Source: Prauserella isguenensis
Lineage (GTDB): Bacteria > Actinomycetota > Actinomycetes > Mycobacteriales > Pseudonocardiaceae
Assembly (NCBI RefSeq): GCF_014191605.1
Contig: NZ_JACHWU010000001.1
Location: 1,550,001-1,614,000 of the forward strand
Direction: 5' to 3'
Length of the DNA stretch: 64,000 nt
A program made the position numbers and the translations under genes. Shown here piece by piece: positions 44,011 to 53,666 of this stretch. Below the pieces are notes generated by a model. That model had not been told where the DNA came from. It worked only from the letters and a program-made list of their open reading frames with translations, and made no database searches. The first letter of the stretch is position 1. Each line of letters starts with the position of its first letter.

Positions 44011-45278
44011 CCGGCACCGAAAGGAACGGAGCCGGAACGAACGGGGCCGGAATGGGCGAGCCGGGGTTCAGCGAGGCCGGGTTCAGCGAGGTGCTCGCCG
44101 GTCTCCTCACCGACCGGGTCGCCGGCGAGGACCCGGTGTGCCTGTACGGCTACGACCTGGACGTGCTCACTCGGCACGTGCGGGCCACCGTCGACGCGTT
44201 ACCGGAACCGTTCCGCATGTTCTATGCGATGAAGGCCAACAGCGGACCGCAGATCCTGGAGGCGTTGGCACCGCACGTGGCGGGCTTCGAGGTCGCCTCG
44301 GGCGGTGAGGTGGCCAAGGCGCGTGCCGCCGACCCGGGTTCGACCGTGATCTTCGGCGGGCCCGCGAAGACGGAACGGGAGATCGCCGACGCGATCGGAC
44401 ACGGGGTCACGCGGTTGCATGCGGAGAGCGTGCTCGAGCTGTACCGGATATCCGAGGTCGCCACCCGGCTGGCCGCGCGTGTCGACGTGCTGCTGCGGGT
44501 GAACCTCACCGGGCCGTTCCCCTCGGCGACCCTGGCGATGGCGGGGCGCCCGACCCAGTTCGGCATCGACGAATCGGTGCTCGGCGAGGCCGTGGCCGCC
44601 GCGAAGCAGCTCCCGGGAATCCGGCCGGTCGGGTTCCATCTGCACTCGCTGTCGAACAACCTGTCCGCGGCCGCACATCTGGAGATGCTGGAGCTGTATC
44701 GCGGCAAGGTGCTCGAGTGGGAGTCGGAGTTCGGCATGCGGTGCGACGTGCTCAACGTCGGTGGCGGCATCGGCGTCAACTACGCCGATCTCGGGGCACA
44801 GTTCGAATGGGAGGGCTTCACCCGCGAGCTGAAGGGTTTCGCGGAGCGGTTGCCGCGGCATTGGGCCGAGGTCGACTTCGAATGCGGGCGTTACCTGACG
44901 GCGGCGTGCGGCTACTACGCCGTCGAGGTGCTGGACGTGAAGACGAATCACGGCACGCACTACGCGATCGTGCGGGGCGGCACGCACCACTTCCGGCTAC
45001 CCGTGTCGTGGCAGCACGACCACCCGTTCACCGTGTTCGGCGTCGACGAGTGGAGCTCCCGCGCGCCGAGGCCCGAGGTGCGTGACGCTCCGGTCACCGT
45101 CGTCGGTGAACTGTGCACGCCGAAGGACGTCCTCGCACGAGACGTCCGGCTGTCCCGGGTGCGTGCGGGCGACGTGCTGGTGTTCCAGCACGCCGGGGCC
45201 TACGGCTGGGACATCTCCCACCACGACTTCCTGTCGCATCCCCATCCGGAGCACGTCTACTTCCGTGGAAGTCGGTAG
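44007..45278 (+). CDS. sbnH: PLP-dependent citryl-diaminopropionate decarboxylase, SbnH type
   Basis: Fold-type III (alanine-racemase-like barrel) decarboxylase of 423 residues. PLP lysine in FYAMKANSGPQIL (about 72-84), GFHLHSLSNNLSAAAHLE, phosphate-binding GGGIGVNYADLG (about 251-262), and C-terminal VVGELCTPKDVLARDV with the active-site Cys. In S. aureus SbnH decarboxylates citryl-Dap to citryl-diaminoethane. An N-terminal extension of about 28 residues holds imperfect repeats (RNGAGTNGAGM, GFSEAGFSE) not needed for the fold. Last gene of the operon; a hairpin follows at 45377. No sbnI lies downstream. Confidence 0.88.
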   Translation: MTGTERNGAGTNGAGMGEPGFSEAGFSEVLAGLLTDRVAGEDPVCLYGYDLDVLTRHVRATVDALPEPFRMFYAMKANSGPQILEALAPHVAGFEVASGGEVAKARAADPGSTVIFGGPAKTEREIADAIGHGVTRLHAESVLELYRISEVATRLAARVDVLLRVNLTGPFPSATLAMAGRPTQFGIDESVLGEAVAAAKQLPGIRPVGFHLHSLSNNLSAAAHLEMLELYRGKVLEWESEFGMRCDVLNVGGGIGVNYADLGAQFEWEGFTRELKGFAERLPRHWAEVDFECGRYLTAACGYYAVEVLDVKTNHGTHYAIVRGGTHHFRLPVSWQHDHPFTVFGVDEWSSRAPRPEVRDAPVTVVGELCTPKDVLARDVRLSRVRAGDVLVFQHAGAYGWDISHHDFLSHPHPEHVYFRGSR

Positions 45279-45376
45279 CCGCGCCGCGATCAGTGTCCAC
45301 CGCGCCGGGGCAGCGGTCGGCCTCGGCGGCAGCTCGAGGCCGGGCCGCGCCGGACTGTGTCCACACCGGGCCGGGA

Positions 45377-45420
45377 ACACCCGGGGGTCCGCCGCCTGCG
45401 GGTGCGGGCCTCCCGGGTGT
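45377..45420. terminator. Hairpin between sbnH and the SLC13 gene
   Basis: ACACCCGGG (45377-45385) pairs with CCCGGGTGT (45412-45420); the loop can extend the stem with bulges (GG-CCGC/GCGG-CC). It lies between convergent genes and probably ends both transcripts. Confidence 0.6.
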
Positions 45421-45464
45421 GTCACGCGAGCGAGTGCAGGGCCGGTCCTCCGGCCGGCCGCGGG

Positions 45465-46976
45465 CTACAACCCGATGCCCAGGATCCAGCCGCCCAGCGT
45501 GTAGACGGCCAACGTGACGAGTACGACGCCGATCACGTTCAACCAGACGCCGCCCTTGATCATCTGGCCGATGGTGACGTGCCCGGAACCGAACACGATC
45601 GCGTTCGGCGGGGTGGCGACCGGCAGCATGAATGCGCACGACGCGGCCAGAGCCGCAGGCACGACCAGCAGCATGACGTCCATGCCCAGGCCTGCTGCCA
45701 CCGCGCCGAGGATCGGCACGAAGATGCTGGCCATCGCGGTGTTGCTCGTCAGCTCCGTCATGAACAGCACGATCACCACAGCGGCGGCGATGAACAGGAT
45801 CGTCGGCAGCACGTCGAGGTTCGCGACCTGATCACCGAGCCAGCTCGCGAACCCGGTGTCCTCGAACTGTTTCGACAGCGCCAACCCGCCGCCGAACAGC
45901 AGGAGAATGCCCCACGGCAGTTGCTTGGCCGTGTCCCAGTCCATCGTTCGCACACCGCGGCGGACGGGCAGGATGAACAGCAACACCGACGCGATCATCG
46001 CGATCACGCTGTCGTCGGCGTACTCCAGCCAGGTGAGTGCGGCACCGCCCATGATCTCCTCGTCCGCGAGCAGCGGCAGGATGATCCAGGCGGCGGCCGC
46101 GCCGACGAACACGGCGAGGGCGTTCTTCTCGCCGCGCGACATCGGGCCGAGCTCCTCGAGCTGCTCGCGAATCAGGTCCCGGCCACCGGGCAGCTCGCTG
46201 AGCTTCGGCCGGAAGACGACCTTGGCGAGGATCAGCCACGCGAGGAACAGGAACACGACGGCGATCGGCAGGCCGAAGAGCATCCACTGGCCGAACCCGA
46301 TCGAGATGCCCTGCTCGCTGAGATAGCCGACCAGCACGGCGTTCGGCGGTGTGCCGATGATCGTGCTCAGCGAGCCGATCGACGCGGCATAGGCGATGCC
46401 GAGCATCAACGCCGTGGCGAAGTTCGTGTCGCCCTTGCCGTTGCCCAACTGCAGCACCAGACCGAGTACGGACACACCCACAGGCAGCATCATCACGGCG
46501 GTCGCGGTGTTGCTGACCCACATGCTCAGGAACGCGGTCGCGATCATGAAACCCGCGATGAGCCGTACCGGGCTGGTGCCCACCAGCAGAACGGTGCGCA
46601 ACGCGAACCGCTTGTGCAGGTCCCAGCGCTGCATGGCGAGCCCGATGATGAACCCGCCCATGAACAGGAAGATGATGTCGCTCGCGTACGGCGCGGTCAC
46701 GTCGCCGACCTCGGCCACGCCGAACAGCGGGAACAGCACCAGCGGCAACAGGGCCGTCGCCGCGAGTGGGATCGCCTCCGTCACCCACCAGGTGGCCATC
46801 ACGACAGCGATCGCGGCGGCCGCCTTGCCGTCCGCCGACAACGAGTTCGGCAGCAGGACGTACACCAGCGCCGCGAGCACCGGGCCGAGCGCCAACCCGA
46901 TCCACCGTCGCGTGTTGCCGGAGCCGGCGTCCGCTTCGCCGACCGCGGTTCCCGATTCACTACCAGTCTGTGACAT
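45465..46976 (-). CDS. SLC13/DASS family anion transporter
   Basis: Sodium-coupled or proton-coupled transporter of 503 residues for dicarboxylates, citrate or sulfate. About 12 helices; two family substrate loops are seen: SNTATAVMMLPVGVSV (about 155-170) and SNTAMASIFVPILGAV (about 410-425), the paired Ser-Asn-Thr motifs of DASS transporters, plus ASIGSLSTIIGTPPNAVL and ATPPNAIVFGSGHV. Divergent from the cst operon and convergent with sbnH. A dicarboxylate carrier next to a citrate-based siderophore operon could feed it, but sulfate transport next to sulfur genes is as likely; the sequence does not decide. Confidence 0.83.
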   Translation of the reverse strand: MSQTGSESGTAVGEADAGSGNTRRWIGLALGPVLAALVYVLLPNSLSADGKAAAAIAVVMATWWVTEAIPLAATALLPLVLFPLFGVAEVGDVTAPYASDIIFLFMGGFIIGLAMQRWDLHKRFALRTVLLVGTSPVRLIAGFMIATAFLSMWVSNTATAVMMLPVGVSVLGLVLQLGNGKGDTNFATALMLGIAYAASIGSLSTIIGTPPNAVLVGYLSEQGISIGFGQWMLFGLPIAVVFLFLAWLILAKVVFRPKLSELPGGRDLIREQLEELGPMSRGEKNALAVFVGAAAAWIILPLLADEEIMGGAALTWLEYADDSVIAMIASVLLFILPVRRGVRTMDWDTAKQLPWGILLLFGGGLALSKQFEDTGFASWLGDQVANLDVLPTILFIAAAVVIVLFMTELTSNTAMASIFVPILGAVAAGLGMDVMLLVVPAALAASCAFMLPVATPPNAIVFGSGHVTIGQMIKGGVWLNVIGVVLVTLAVYTLGGWILGIGL

Positions 46977-47812
<836 letters not shown>

Positions 47813-47865
47813 GCTGGACATGTCCGGGTGAGCCGGCAGGTCTGCGGCGCTTTGCGCCGGGCGTG

Positions 47866-47883
47866 ATACCCCCCGGGGTTTAT
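47866..47883 (+). promoter_or_regulatory. Second CstR-type operator, ahead of the cstB-like gene
   Basis: ATACCCCCCGGGGTTTAT, an imperfect copy of the operator at 47493, located 147 bases before the dioxygenase start. A small CGGCGC-TTT-GCGCCG hairpin (47845-47859) sits just upstream and may end the cstR transcript, so the second operator probably controls its own promoter. Confidence 0.6.
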
Positions 47884-48030
47884 TGGGCTGGCCGGCGGGA
47901 ACTTGGAGGTTGAAGAAGAGGCCTTCACCGCCGGGTGTCGTGGTATCCGAACGACCGGTGCGCGCTGGCTGTGCCAGCTGAGCGTCGGGGTGGATCGAAG
48001 CAGGACAAGAGATCGAAGGGGAGAGTGACA

Positions 48031-49458
48031 GTGACGACGATGAATACGGCGAAGGAGTACGAACCGCAGGCCGGTGGCTTGGCCGTCGAGGTGATCGAGA
48101 CGTCCTCGCTGGGGGATCGCAGCTACCTCGCCACTGATGGTGAGATAGCCGTGGTCGTCGACCCGCAGCGGGATATCGATCGCGTGATCGCGGTCGCCGG
48201 GCGGCTCGGCGTCCAGATCGTGCTGGTGTTGGAAACGCATGTGCACAACGACTACGTGTCCGGTGGCCTCGAACTGGCCCGGCTGACCGGGGCGGACTAC
48301 GGGCTGGCCGCCGCCGACGAAGTGCCGTTCGACCGGCGACCGCTGTCGGACGGCGAGGTCGTGGAAGTCTCGGCGCGGATGCGGGTGCGGGCGGTCGCTA
48401 CTCCGGGGCACACGTTCCACCACCTCTCCTATGTACTGGAAGGCGAGTACGGGCCGGTGGGCGTGTTCACCGGTGGATCGCTGTTGTTCGGTACGACCGG
48501 GCGCACCGATCTGCTGGGGCAGCAGCACAGTGAGGATCTGGCGCGCCACCAGCACGCTTCGGCGCAGCGGCTTGCGGAGAACCTGCCTGACGGTGCGCAG
48601 ATCTGGCCGACCCACGGATTCGGCAGCTTCTGCTCGGCCACCCAGGCCTCGGGCGACTCGGCAACCCTGGGTGAGCAGAAGCGCATCAACCCGGCGCTGA
48701 CACTGTCGGAGGGCGAATTCGTCGAACAGACTCTCTCCGGGCTGGACGCCTATCCGGCGTACTACGCGCACATGGGTGTGCAGAACACCAGCGGACCGGA
48801 GCCGCTGGATCTGCGCGAGCCGGTCCGTGCCGAACCGGAGGAGCTGCGGCGTCGCCTGGAGCACGGCGAGTGGGTCGTCGATCTGCGGTCTCGCAAGGCC
48901 TACGTCATCTCGCATCTCGCCGGGACCGTCAGTCTCGGACTCGACGGACCGATGGCGACCTGGCTCGGCTGGATGATCGACTGGGGCGCCCCGATCACGC
49001 TGCTGGGCGAGTCACGCGAGCAGGTCGGCCAGGCTCAGCGTGAGCTGGCCCGCATCGGCATCGACAAGTTCGCCGCGGCAGCTGTCGGCACTCCGAAGGA
49101 GTTGGCAGCCGATGCTGGTCAGTTGCGCAGCACTCCGGCCGCGACCTTCGGTGATCTGGCCGCGGCGCTGGGTGGTAATTCCCAGGGACTTCCGGCGCCG
49201 GATGTGGTGTTGGACGTCCGGACCAATAACGAGTTCGGCGCTCGGCACGTCACCGGTGCCGTGCACGTCCCGCTCTACGAGCTCAAGGACCGCCTCGGCG
49301 AGGTTCCCGCCGGTGCGGTCTGGGTGCACTGCGGAAGCGGTTACCGCGCCACCGCCGCGGCGTCGCTGCTCGAAACCGCGGGCCGCACGGTCGTACTCAT
49401 CGACGACATGTTCGACGCCGCCGCCCAGGCCGACGTGCCGTTAACAGACGGAACCTGA
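48031..49458 (+). CDS. Persulfide dioxygenase-rhodanese fusion, CstB-like
   Basis: Cytoplasmic enzyme of 475 residues that should oxidise low-molecular-weight persulfides to thiosulfate or sulfite. Order: metallo-beta-lactamase domain with THVHNDYVSGGLELARLTGA (about 70-89), HTFHHLSYVLEGE and IWPTHGFGSFCSAT; a middle rhodanese-like domain without active Cys (VVDLRSRKAYVISHLAGTV, about 286-304); and a C-terminal rhodanese with catalytic Cys in WVHCGSGYRA (about 430-439). This is the CstB architecture. GTG 48031 is chosen: GAAGGGGAGA lies 6 bases upstream. Confidence 0.87.
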   Translation: MTTMNTAKEYEPQAGGLAVEVIETSSLGDRSYLATDGEIAVVVDPQRDIDRVIAVAGRLGVQIVLVLETHVHNDYVSGGLELARLTGADYGLAAADEVPFDRRPLSDGEVVEVSARMRVRAVATPGHTFHHLSYVLEGEYGPVGVFTGGSLLFGTTGRTDLLGQQHSEDLARHQHASAQRLAENLPDGAQIWPTHGFGSFCSATQASGDSATLGEQKRINPALTLSEGEFVEQTLSGLDAYPAYYAHMGVQNTSGPEPLDLREPVRAEPEELRRRLEHGEWVVDLRSRKAYVISHLAGTVSLGLDGPMATWLGWMIDWGAPITLLGESREQVGQAQRELARIGIDKFAAAAVGTPKELAADAGQLRSTPAATFGDLAAALGGNSQGLPAPDVVLDVRTNNEFGARHVTGAVHVPLYELKDRLGEVPAGAVWVHCGSGYRATAAASLLETAGRTVVLIDDMFDAAAQADVPLTDGT

Positions 49459-49498
49459 CAGCACCCATCACCGAAACGATTGCGAAGGTATCTCACGA

Positions 49499-50095
49499 GT
49501 GTCCCAAGCATTGCCGAAGACCGTGGACACCACGCAGGTCCGCGAGTTGCGGAAGGTCGATCCCCAGGTCCGGCTGATCGACGTGCGCGCGCCCGGGGAG
49601 TTCGCTTCGTCGCACATCCCGGGCTCCTACAACGTCCCCCTCGACCTGTTGCGGGAACACCGCGAGGAACTCACCGCCCGACACGGTGACCCGGTGGTGC
49701 TCGTGTGCGCCTCGGGAGGGCGCGCCGAGCAGGCACGCGGCCTGCTGGAGAACGCCGGGCTGGAGCGGCTCAGCGTACTGCGTGGCGGCATCACCGGCTG
49801 GCAGCAGCAGGGAGGTGAGCTCAACCGGGGACGCGGTACCTGGGCCATGGAGCGACAGGTCCGGCTGGTTGCCGGGTTGCTCGTGCTCACGGGCGTGGTG
49901 GCGAGCATCGCCTACGAACCTCTCAAGTGGATCGCCGGGTTCGTCGGTGCCGGTTTGACGTTCGCGGCGGTGAGCAACACGTGCGCGATGTCCCGCGTGC
50001 TCGGACTGCTGCCGCACAATCGCACGGACCGCACCGAGGACCGGGCGCTGATCGAAGCCCTCACCGGTCGCAACGCCGCTGAAGGTCGAGGCTGA
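49499..50095 (+). CDS. Membrane-anchored rhodanese with DUF2892 tail
   Basis: Sulfurtransferase of 198 residues. The rhodanese domain (PQVRLIDVRAPGEFASSHIP, catalytic Cys in VLVCASGGRAEQ near 63) is followed by a DUF2892 module with two helices (LVAGLLVLTGVVASIAY and WIAGFVGAGLTFAAVS) and a conserved-looking NTCAMSRVLGLLPHNR end. GTG start. It lies 40 bases after the dioxygenase gene, in the same operon, and may hand sulfur to the membrane exporter encoded next. Confidence 0.83.
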   Translation: MSQALPKTVDTTQVRELRKVDPQVRLIDVRAPGEFASSHIPGSYNVPLDLLREHREELTARHGDPVVLVCASGGRAEQARGLLENAGLERLSVLRGGITGWQQQGGELNRGRGTWAMERQVRLVAGLLVLTGVVASIAYEPLKWIAGFVGAGLTFAAVSNTCAMSRVLGLLPHNRTDRTEDRALIEALTGRNAAEGRG

Positions 50096-50161
50096 GTACT
50101 GGTGTGCCCACGACTTCGCACACCGCGCGGGCGGTTGCCGACCGGCTCGGTGGGCGGCTAG

Positions 50162-50953
50162 GTGTTCCCGTTGCTGTTGGCCGCGGTGTTCGGTGCCGGC
50201 ATCGGATTGGCGCTGGGACTGCTCGGTGCCGGTGGTTCGATCCTCGCGGTGCCGGCGTTGGTCTACGGCGTCGGACTGCCCTGGGAGACCGCGGTCCCGA
50301 CGTCGCTGGTGGTGGTCGCACTGTCCTCACTGGGAGCGGTGCTGCCACGCGAGCGTCGGACTGCGGTGCGGTGGCCGGTCGCGTTGGTCTTCGGTGCGGC
50401 CGGTGTCCCAGCCGCGTTCGGGGGCACCGCCCTCGGGAAGCTGCTGCCACAACGCTGGCTGCTGGTGGCCTTCGCCGCGCTCATGATCGTCGTCGCTGTG
50501 CGCATGCTGCGTGGCGGTGAGAGCCAGGGTGGTGCCTGCCGCACGGTGCAGGGCGCGATCAACTGGCGCACCTGCCTTCCCAAATCGGTGTTCACGGGTG
50601 CGTCCGTCGGGGTGTTGACGGGATTGTTCGGTGTCGGCGGAGGCTTCGTCGTCGTACCGGCGCTCACGCTGTTGCTGGGCCTGGGTGCCCAGCAGGCGAT
50701 CGCCACGTCGCTCGTGGTGGTTCTGATCAACTCGGTGGCCGGGTTCACCGCGCACGCGGGTACGGCCGGTGACATCGACTACCGGATTCTGCTGCTGTTC
50801 GCCGGTGCGGCGCTGGTCGTGTCCGTCGTGGCCGCACGGTGGTCGGCGAAGCTGGACGCCTCCACGGTTCGCCGCTGGTTCGCCGTCGTCGTGCTGGCCG
50901 TGGCGGTGTTCGTTGCCACGGCCGCCGTCGTCAACCCGTCGGCCGTGGGATGA
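50162..50953 (+). CDS. TauE/SafE family sulfite/anion exporter
   Basis: Membrane permease of 263 residues with about eight helices. The duplicated family motif is seen as GAGIGLALGLLGAGGSILAV (about 10-29) and SVGVLTGLFGVGGGFVVVPA (about 148-167). In cst-type operons such proteins export sulfite or take up thiosulfate. GTG 50162 is 66 bases after the rhodanese gene; the ribosome site is weak. Likely the last gene of the cst operon. Confidence 0.83.
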   Translation: MFPLLLAAVFGAGIGLALGLLGAGGSILAVPALVYGVGLPWETAVPTSLVVVALSSLGAVLPRERRTAVRWPVALVFGAAGVPAAFGGTALGKLLPQRWLLVAFAALMIVVAVRMLRGGESQGGACRTVQGAINWRTCLPKSVFTGASVGVLTGLFGVGGGFVVVPALTLLLGLGAQQAIATSLVVVLINSVAGFTAHAGTAGDIDYRILLLFAGAALVVSVVAARWSAKLDASTVRRWFAVVVLAVAVFVATAAVVNPSAVG

Positions 50954-51028
50954 CGGCAGGCGGCGCCGATGTCACGAGCCCACCACGCCGCGGATCGCCG
51001 CACGACGGGCTCGTCGATGTGGTCTGTG

Positions 51029-51165
51029 TCAGGTGACGGCGGGCGTGACGTGGAACAGGAGGCCTGCCACGGCTCCGCCGAGCAGCGGTCCGGCGATCGG
51101 GATCCAGCTGTACGACCGGTCGGCTCCCTCGCGACGTCCCATGGGCAACAGCGCGTACACGATGC
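51029..51165 (-). pseudogene. C-terminal remnant of an aquaporin/glycerol facilitator (MIP)
   Basis: The minus-strand frame ending at 51029 reads IVYALLPMGRREGADRSYSW then IPIAGPLLGGAVAGLLFHV, the final loop and helix of GlpF-type channels. Everything upstream (the first five helices and both NPA loops) is gone; the frame runs directly into the dehydrogenase remnant on the other strand. Too short for the ORF length expected of a gene, so a fossil. Confidence 0.6.
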
Positions 51166-51471
51166 GCGATCGGACTCGTCGGACTAGGGCAGATCGGGTT
51201 CGCGGTCGCGAAGCGGCTGGCGCCGTTCGGTTTCACCGTGCTGGCCCACGACCCCTACGCTGACGCCGACACGGCCGACGCACACGGTGTCTGACTGTCC
51301 GAGTTGGACGAACTGCCCGGTGCGGCCGATGCGGTGTCGTTGCATGCGCCGTTGACCGCCGAGACCAGCAAGCTCCTCGGCGCGGCGGCCTTCGAACGGA
51401 TGCGCAGGGGAGCGTTCCTGGTGAACACCTCCCGCGGCGGCCTCGTCGACCAGGACGCACTCGCCGACGCG
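51166..51471 (+). pseudogene. Broken D-isomer-specific 2-hydroxyacid dehydrogenase
   Basis: Begins within the NAD-binding motif (IGLVGLGQIGFAVAKRL) with no start codon or substrate domain, continues as FTVLAHDPYADADTADAHGV, meets an in-frame TGA near 51292, then resumes in the same frame with DAVSLHAPLTAETSKLLGA and FLVNTSRGGLVDQDALADA. The catalytic C-terminal Glu/His part is missing; the frame passes straight into an aldehyde-dehydrogenase fragment. Confidence 0.7.
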
Positions 51472-52067
51472 GTTGGCTTCACCGGGTCGACCGGTGGCGG
51501 TCGGGCGCTGTACGACCTGGCCGTCGGACGGGAGAACCCGATCCCGTTCTACGGGGAGCTCGGCAGCATCAACCCGGTCGTCGTCACCGAGGCCGTGGTC
51601 GCCGCGCGTGGCCGCGAGGTCGCCGAGGGACTGGCCGGTTCGTTCCGGCTCGGCACCGGACAGTTCTGCACGAAGCCCGGCGTGGTTCTCGTGCCCGCCG
51701 ATTCCGGCTTCGACACGCAGGTCGCCGATGCCGTGCGGCCGTCGGAACCCGCGCCGATGCTCACCGCGCGGATGCGGGACGCCTTCCAGGCCGGTATCGC
51801 CGCGCTGTCGGAGGTGCCCGGCGTGCGTGAACTGGTGAAGGCCGAGCCGCGTGGCCGACCGGTGTGGCCGTGACCTGGTCGCAGCATCACGGCGGTCCGT
51901 GGCCGGCGACCACCGACGCGCTCCACACGTCCGTGGGAGCCTCGGCGATCCGGAGGTTCCTGCGCCCGGTGACCTACCAGGACGTTCCGGACGAGCTGCT
52001 TCCCGAGGAGTTGCGGGACGGCAATCCGCTCGGCATTCCCCGGCGCGTCGACGGCGCCGTGACCTGA
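51472..52067 (+). pseudogene. Broken aldehyde dehydrogenase (2,5-dioxovalerate type)
   Basis: Starts abruptly at VGFTGSTGGGRALYDLA, keeps the catalytic Glu in YGELGSINPVVV and Cys in GTGQFCTKPG, runs to a stop at 51873 after [11 protein letters not shown], then a second frame (from about 51864) supplies the family C-terminus: [51 protein letters not shown]. The N-terminal NAD domain and about 100 central residues are deleted and a frameshift separates the two parts. The enzyme family serves sugar-acid catabolism, as does the neighbouring dehydrogenase remnant, suggesting one lost pathway. Confidence 0.75.
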
Positions 52068-52136
52068 GCGTCCTGCCGGGTCCCGCCGCCTCGCGTCGGG
52101 ACCCGGCAGCTCGAGCCGGCGATACGGCGTCGGACG

Positions 52137-53348
52137 TCACGCCGGTGCGCGGTCGATCCAGAGCTGCGTCGGGGCCCGGGTGAACACGCCCGCCTCGGCA
52201 GGCGCACCGTCGGCGAACCGCACCGTGGGCATGGCGTCGAGCAGCATGTCCACGCCGACCTCGATCTCGGTCTTCGCCAGCATGGCCCCGACACAGAAGT
52301 GCCTGCCGAGGCAGAACGCGAGGTGGTCGGCGGCCGCGGAGAAGGCCTTGGTGGTCGACAGGTCGTCGCGGAAGAGGTCGAACGTCTCCGGGTCGGCGTA
52401 GTGCTGCTCGTCCCGGCCCGCCGCACCGATCAGACACGTCACCGTGCTGCCCGCGGGCACGACTCCGCCCGACAGTTCGACGTCCTCGCTGGGCTGGCGC
52501 ATGATCATGTGGACCGGCGGGGAAAACCGCAGCGTCTCCGCGAAGGCGGCGCCGATCAGTGAGCGGTCCGCCCGCACTGCCTCGAGTTGTTCGGGATGCT
52601 CGAGCAGGTTCTTCATCAGGCTGGCGATCGCCTTGTCCGTCGTCTCGCCCCCTGCCGTCAGCAGCAGACTGCAGAACGCCTTGATCTCCTCGTCGGACAT
52701 CCGCTGGCCGTCGATCTCGGCGGCACACAACGTCGACAGCAGGTCGTCGCCCGGATTCTTCCTGCGCTCCCGGATGATCGGGATCATGTACGCGGCGAAT
52801 TCCTCCTTGGTGCGCATTCCCTCGGCCATCACGTCCGGGTCCTGCGTCAAATTGGACAGAAACGCCATGATCGACGTGTACCACCCGTGGAACTTGCCGT
52901 GATCGCTCTTCGGAAGCCCGAGCATGTCGACGATCACGTTGATCGGAAACCGGGTGGCGAACGCCTCGACGAGGTCGACCGGGTTCCTGTCGCGCAGCCC
53001 GTCGATCAGTTCCCGGCTGTTGCGTTCGATGACCGGCAGGAACTTCGTTTCCAGTTCGTTGCCGCGGAACGCCGAGGAAACCAGCGCCCGGTGCGTCGCG
53101 TGCTCGCGGCCGTTCATCTGCAGAATGGTGCGGCCGTGGACCGGTTCGAGCTGCCAATCGTAGTTGTCACTGGTGAAAACCGGGTCCCGGAAGGCCTTCT
53201 CGACGTCGTCGTAGCGCGAGATGATGTAACTCTGCATTCCCTCGTGCCAGATCAGCGGGTGCTCTTTCCGCATGGTTCTGTAGAACGGGTACGGATTCTC
53301 GGCGAACGCCGCCGACAGGATGTCCGGCGCCTCGTGCAGAGCAGTCAT
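52137..53348 (-). CDS. Cytochrome P450 monooxygenase
   Basis: Soluble bacterial P450 of 403 residues. I-helix oxygen-binding AGGETTDKAIASL (about 230-242), K-helix ETLRFSPPVHMIMRQ (ExxR, about 270-284), and heme loop LAFCLGRHFCVGAMLAKTEI with the thiolate Cys (about 345). The start is placed at ATG 53348 (GAAGGAG 10 bases upstream); an in-frame ATG farther upstream at 53606 would add an unrelated 86-residue leader across the promoter. No ferredoxin gene adjoins it. Substrate unknown; the sequence is of the CYP105/107-like soluble type by general look only. Confidence 0.88.
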   Translation of the reverse strand: MTALHEAPDILSAAFAENPYPFYRTMRKEHPLIWHEGMQSYIISRYDDVEKAFRDPVFTSDNYDWQLEPVHGRTILQMNGREHATHRALVSSAFRGNELETKFLPVIERNSRELIDGLRDRNPVDLVEAFATRFPINVIVDMLGLPKSDHGKFHGWYTSIMAFLSNLTQDPDVMAEGMRTKEEFAAYMIPIIRERRKNPGDDLLSTLCAAEIDGQRMSDEEIKAFCSLLLTAGGETTDKAIASLMKNLLEHPEQLEAVRADRSLIGAAFAETLRFSPPVHMIMRQPSEDVELSGGVVPAGSTVTCLIGAAGRDEQHYADPETFDLFRDDLSTTKAFSAAADHLAFCLGRHFCVGAMLAKTEIEVGVDMLLDAMPTVRFADGAPAEAGVFTRAPTQLWIDRAPA

Positions 53349-53525
53349 CGTGAGCGATCTCCTTCGATCCGAACCGGCCGACCAGCAGCGACTGGTCGGA
53401 CAGGCGATGAACGGCTCGCCCCCGGCGCTGCCGGCACCGGTCAGGGCCCCGCCGTTCGCGTCGTCCTCCGTCCGCGACCACGGAAAACCGCGGCCACGTT
53501 GCGTGAACTGCGTCACACGACGAGC

Positions 53526-53554
53526 AGTATTGGTTCCAGTCGAATTCATGTCAA
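53526..53554 (-). promoter_or_regulatory. Sigma-A-like promoter of the P450 gene
   Basis: On the minus strand, TTGACA (53554-53549), a 17-base spacer, AATACT (53531-53526). The -35 is perfect and the -10 is 4 of 6. Transcription would start near 53519, leaving a leader of about 170 bases. The flanking 53349-53666 stretch holds no gene. Confidence 0.5.
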
Positions 53555-53666
53555 GGATTCGCATGGAATGGAACCGGCCATGCACACGAATGCGCTTCGG
53601 GTTCACCGGCTGGGTCGGGACGGACCGCGTCCACGGCCTGCGGTGGTGTCACCGTGTGGCGACCGG

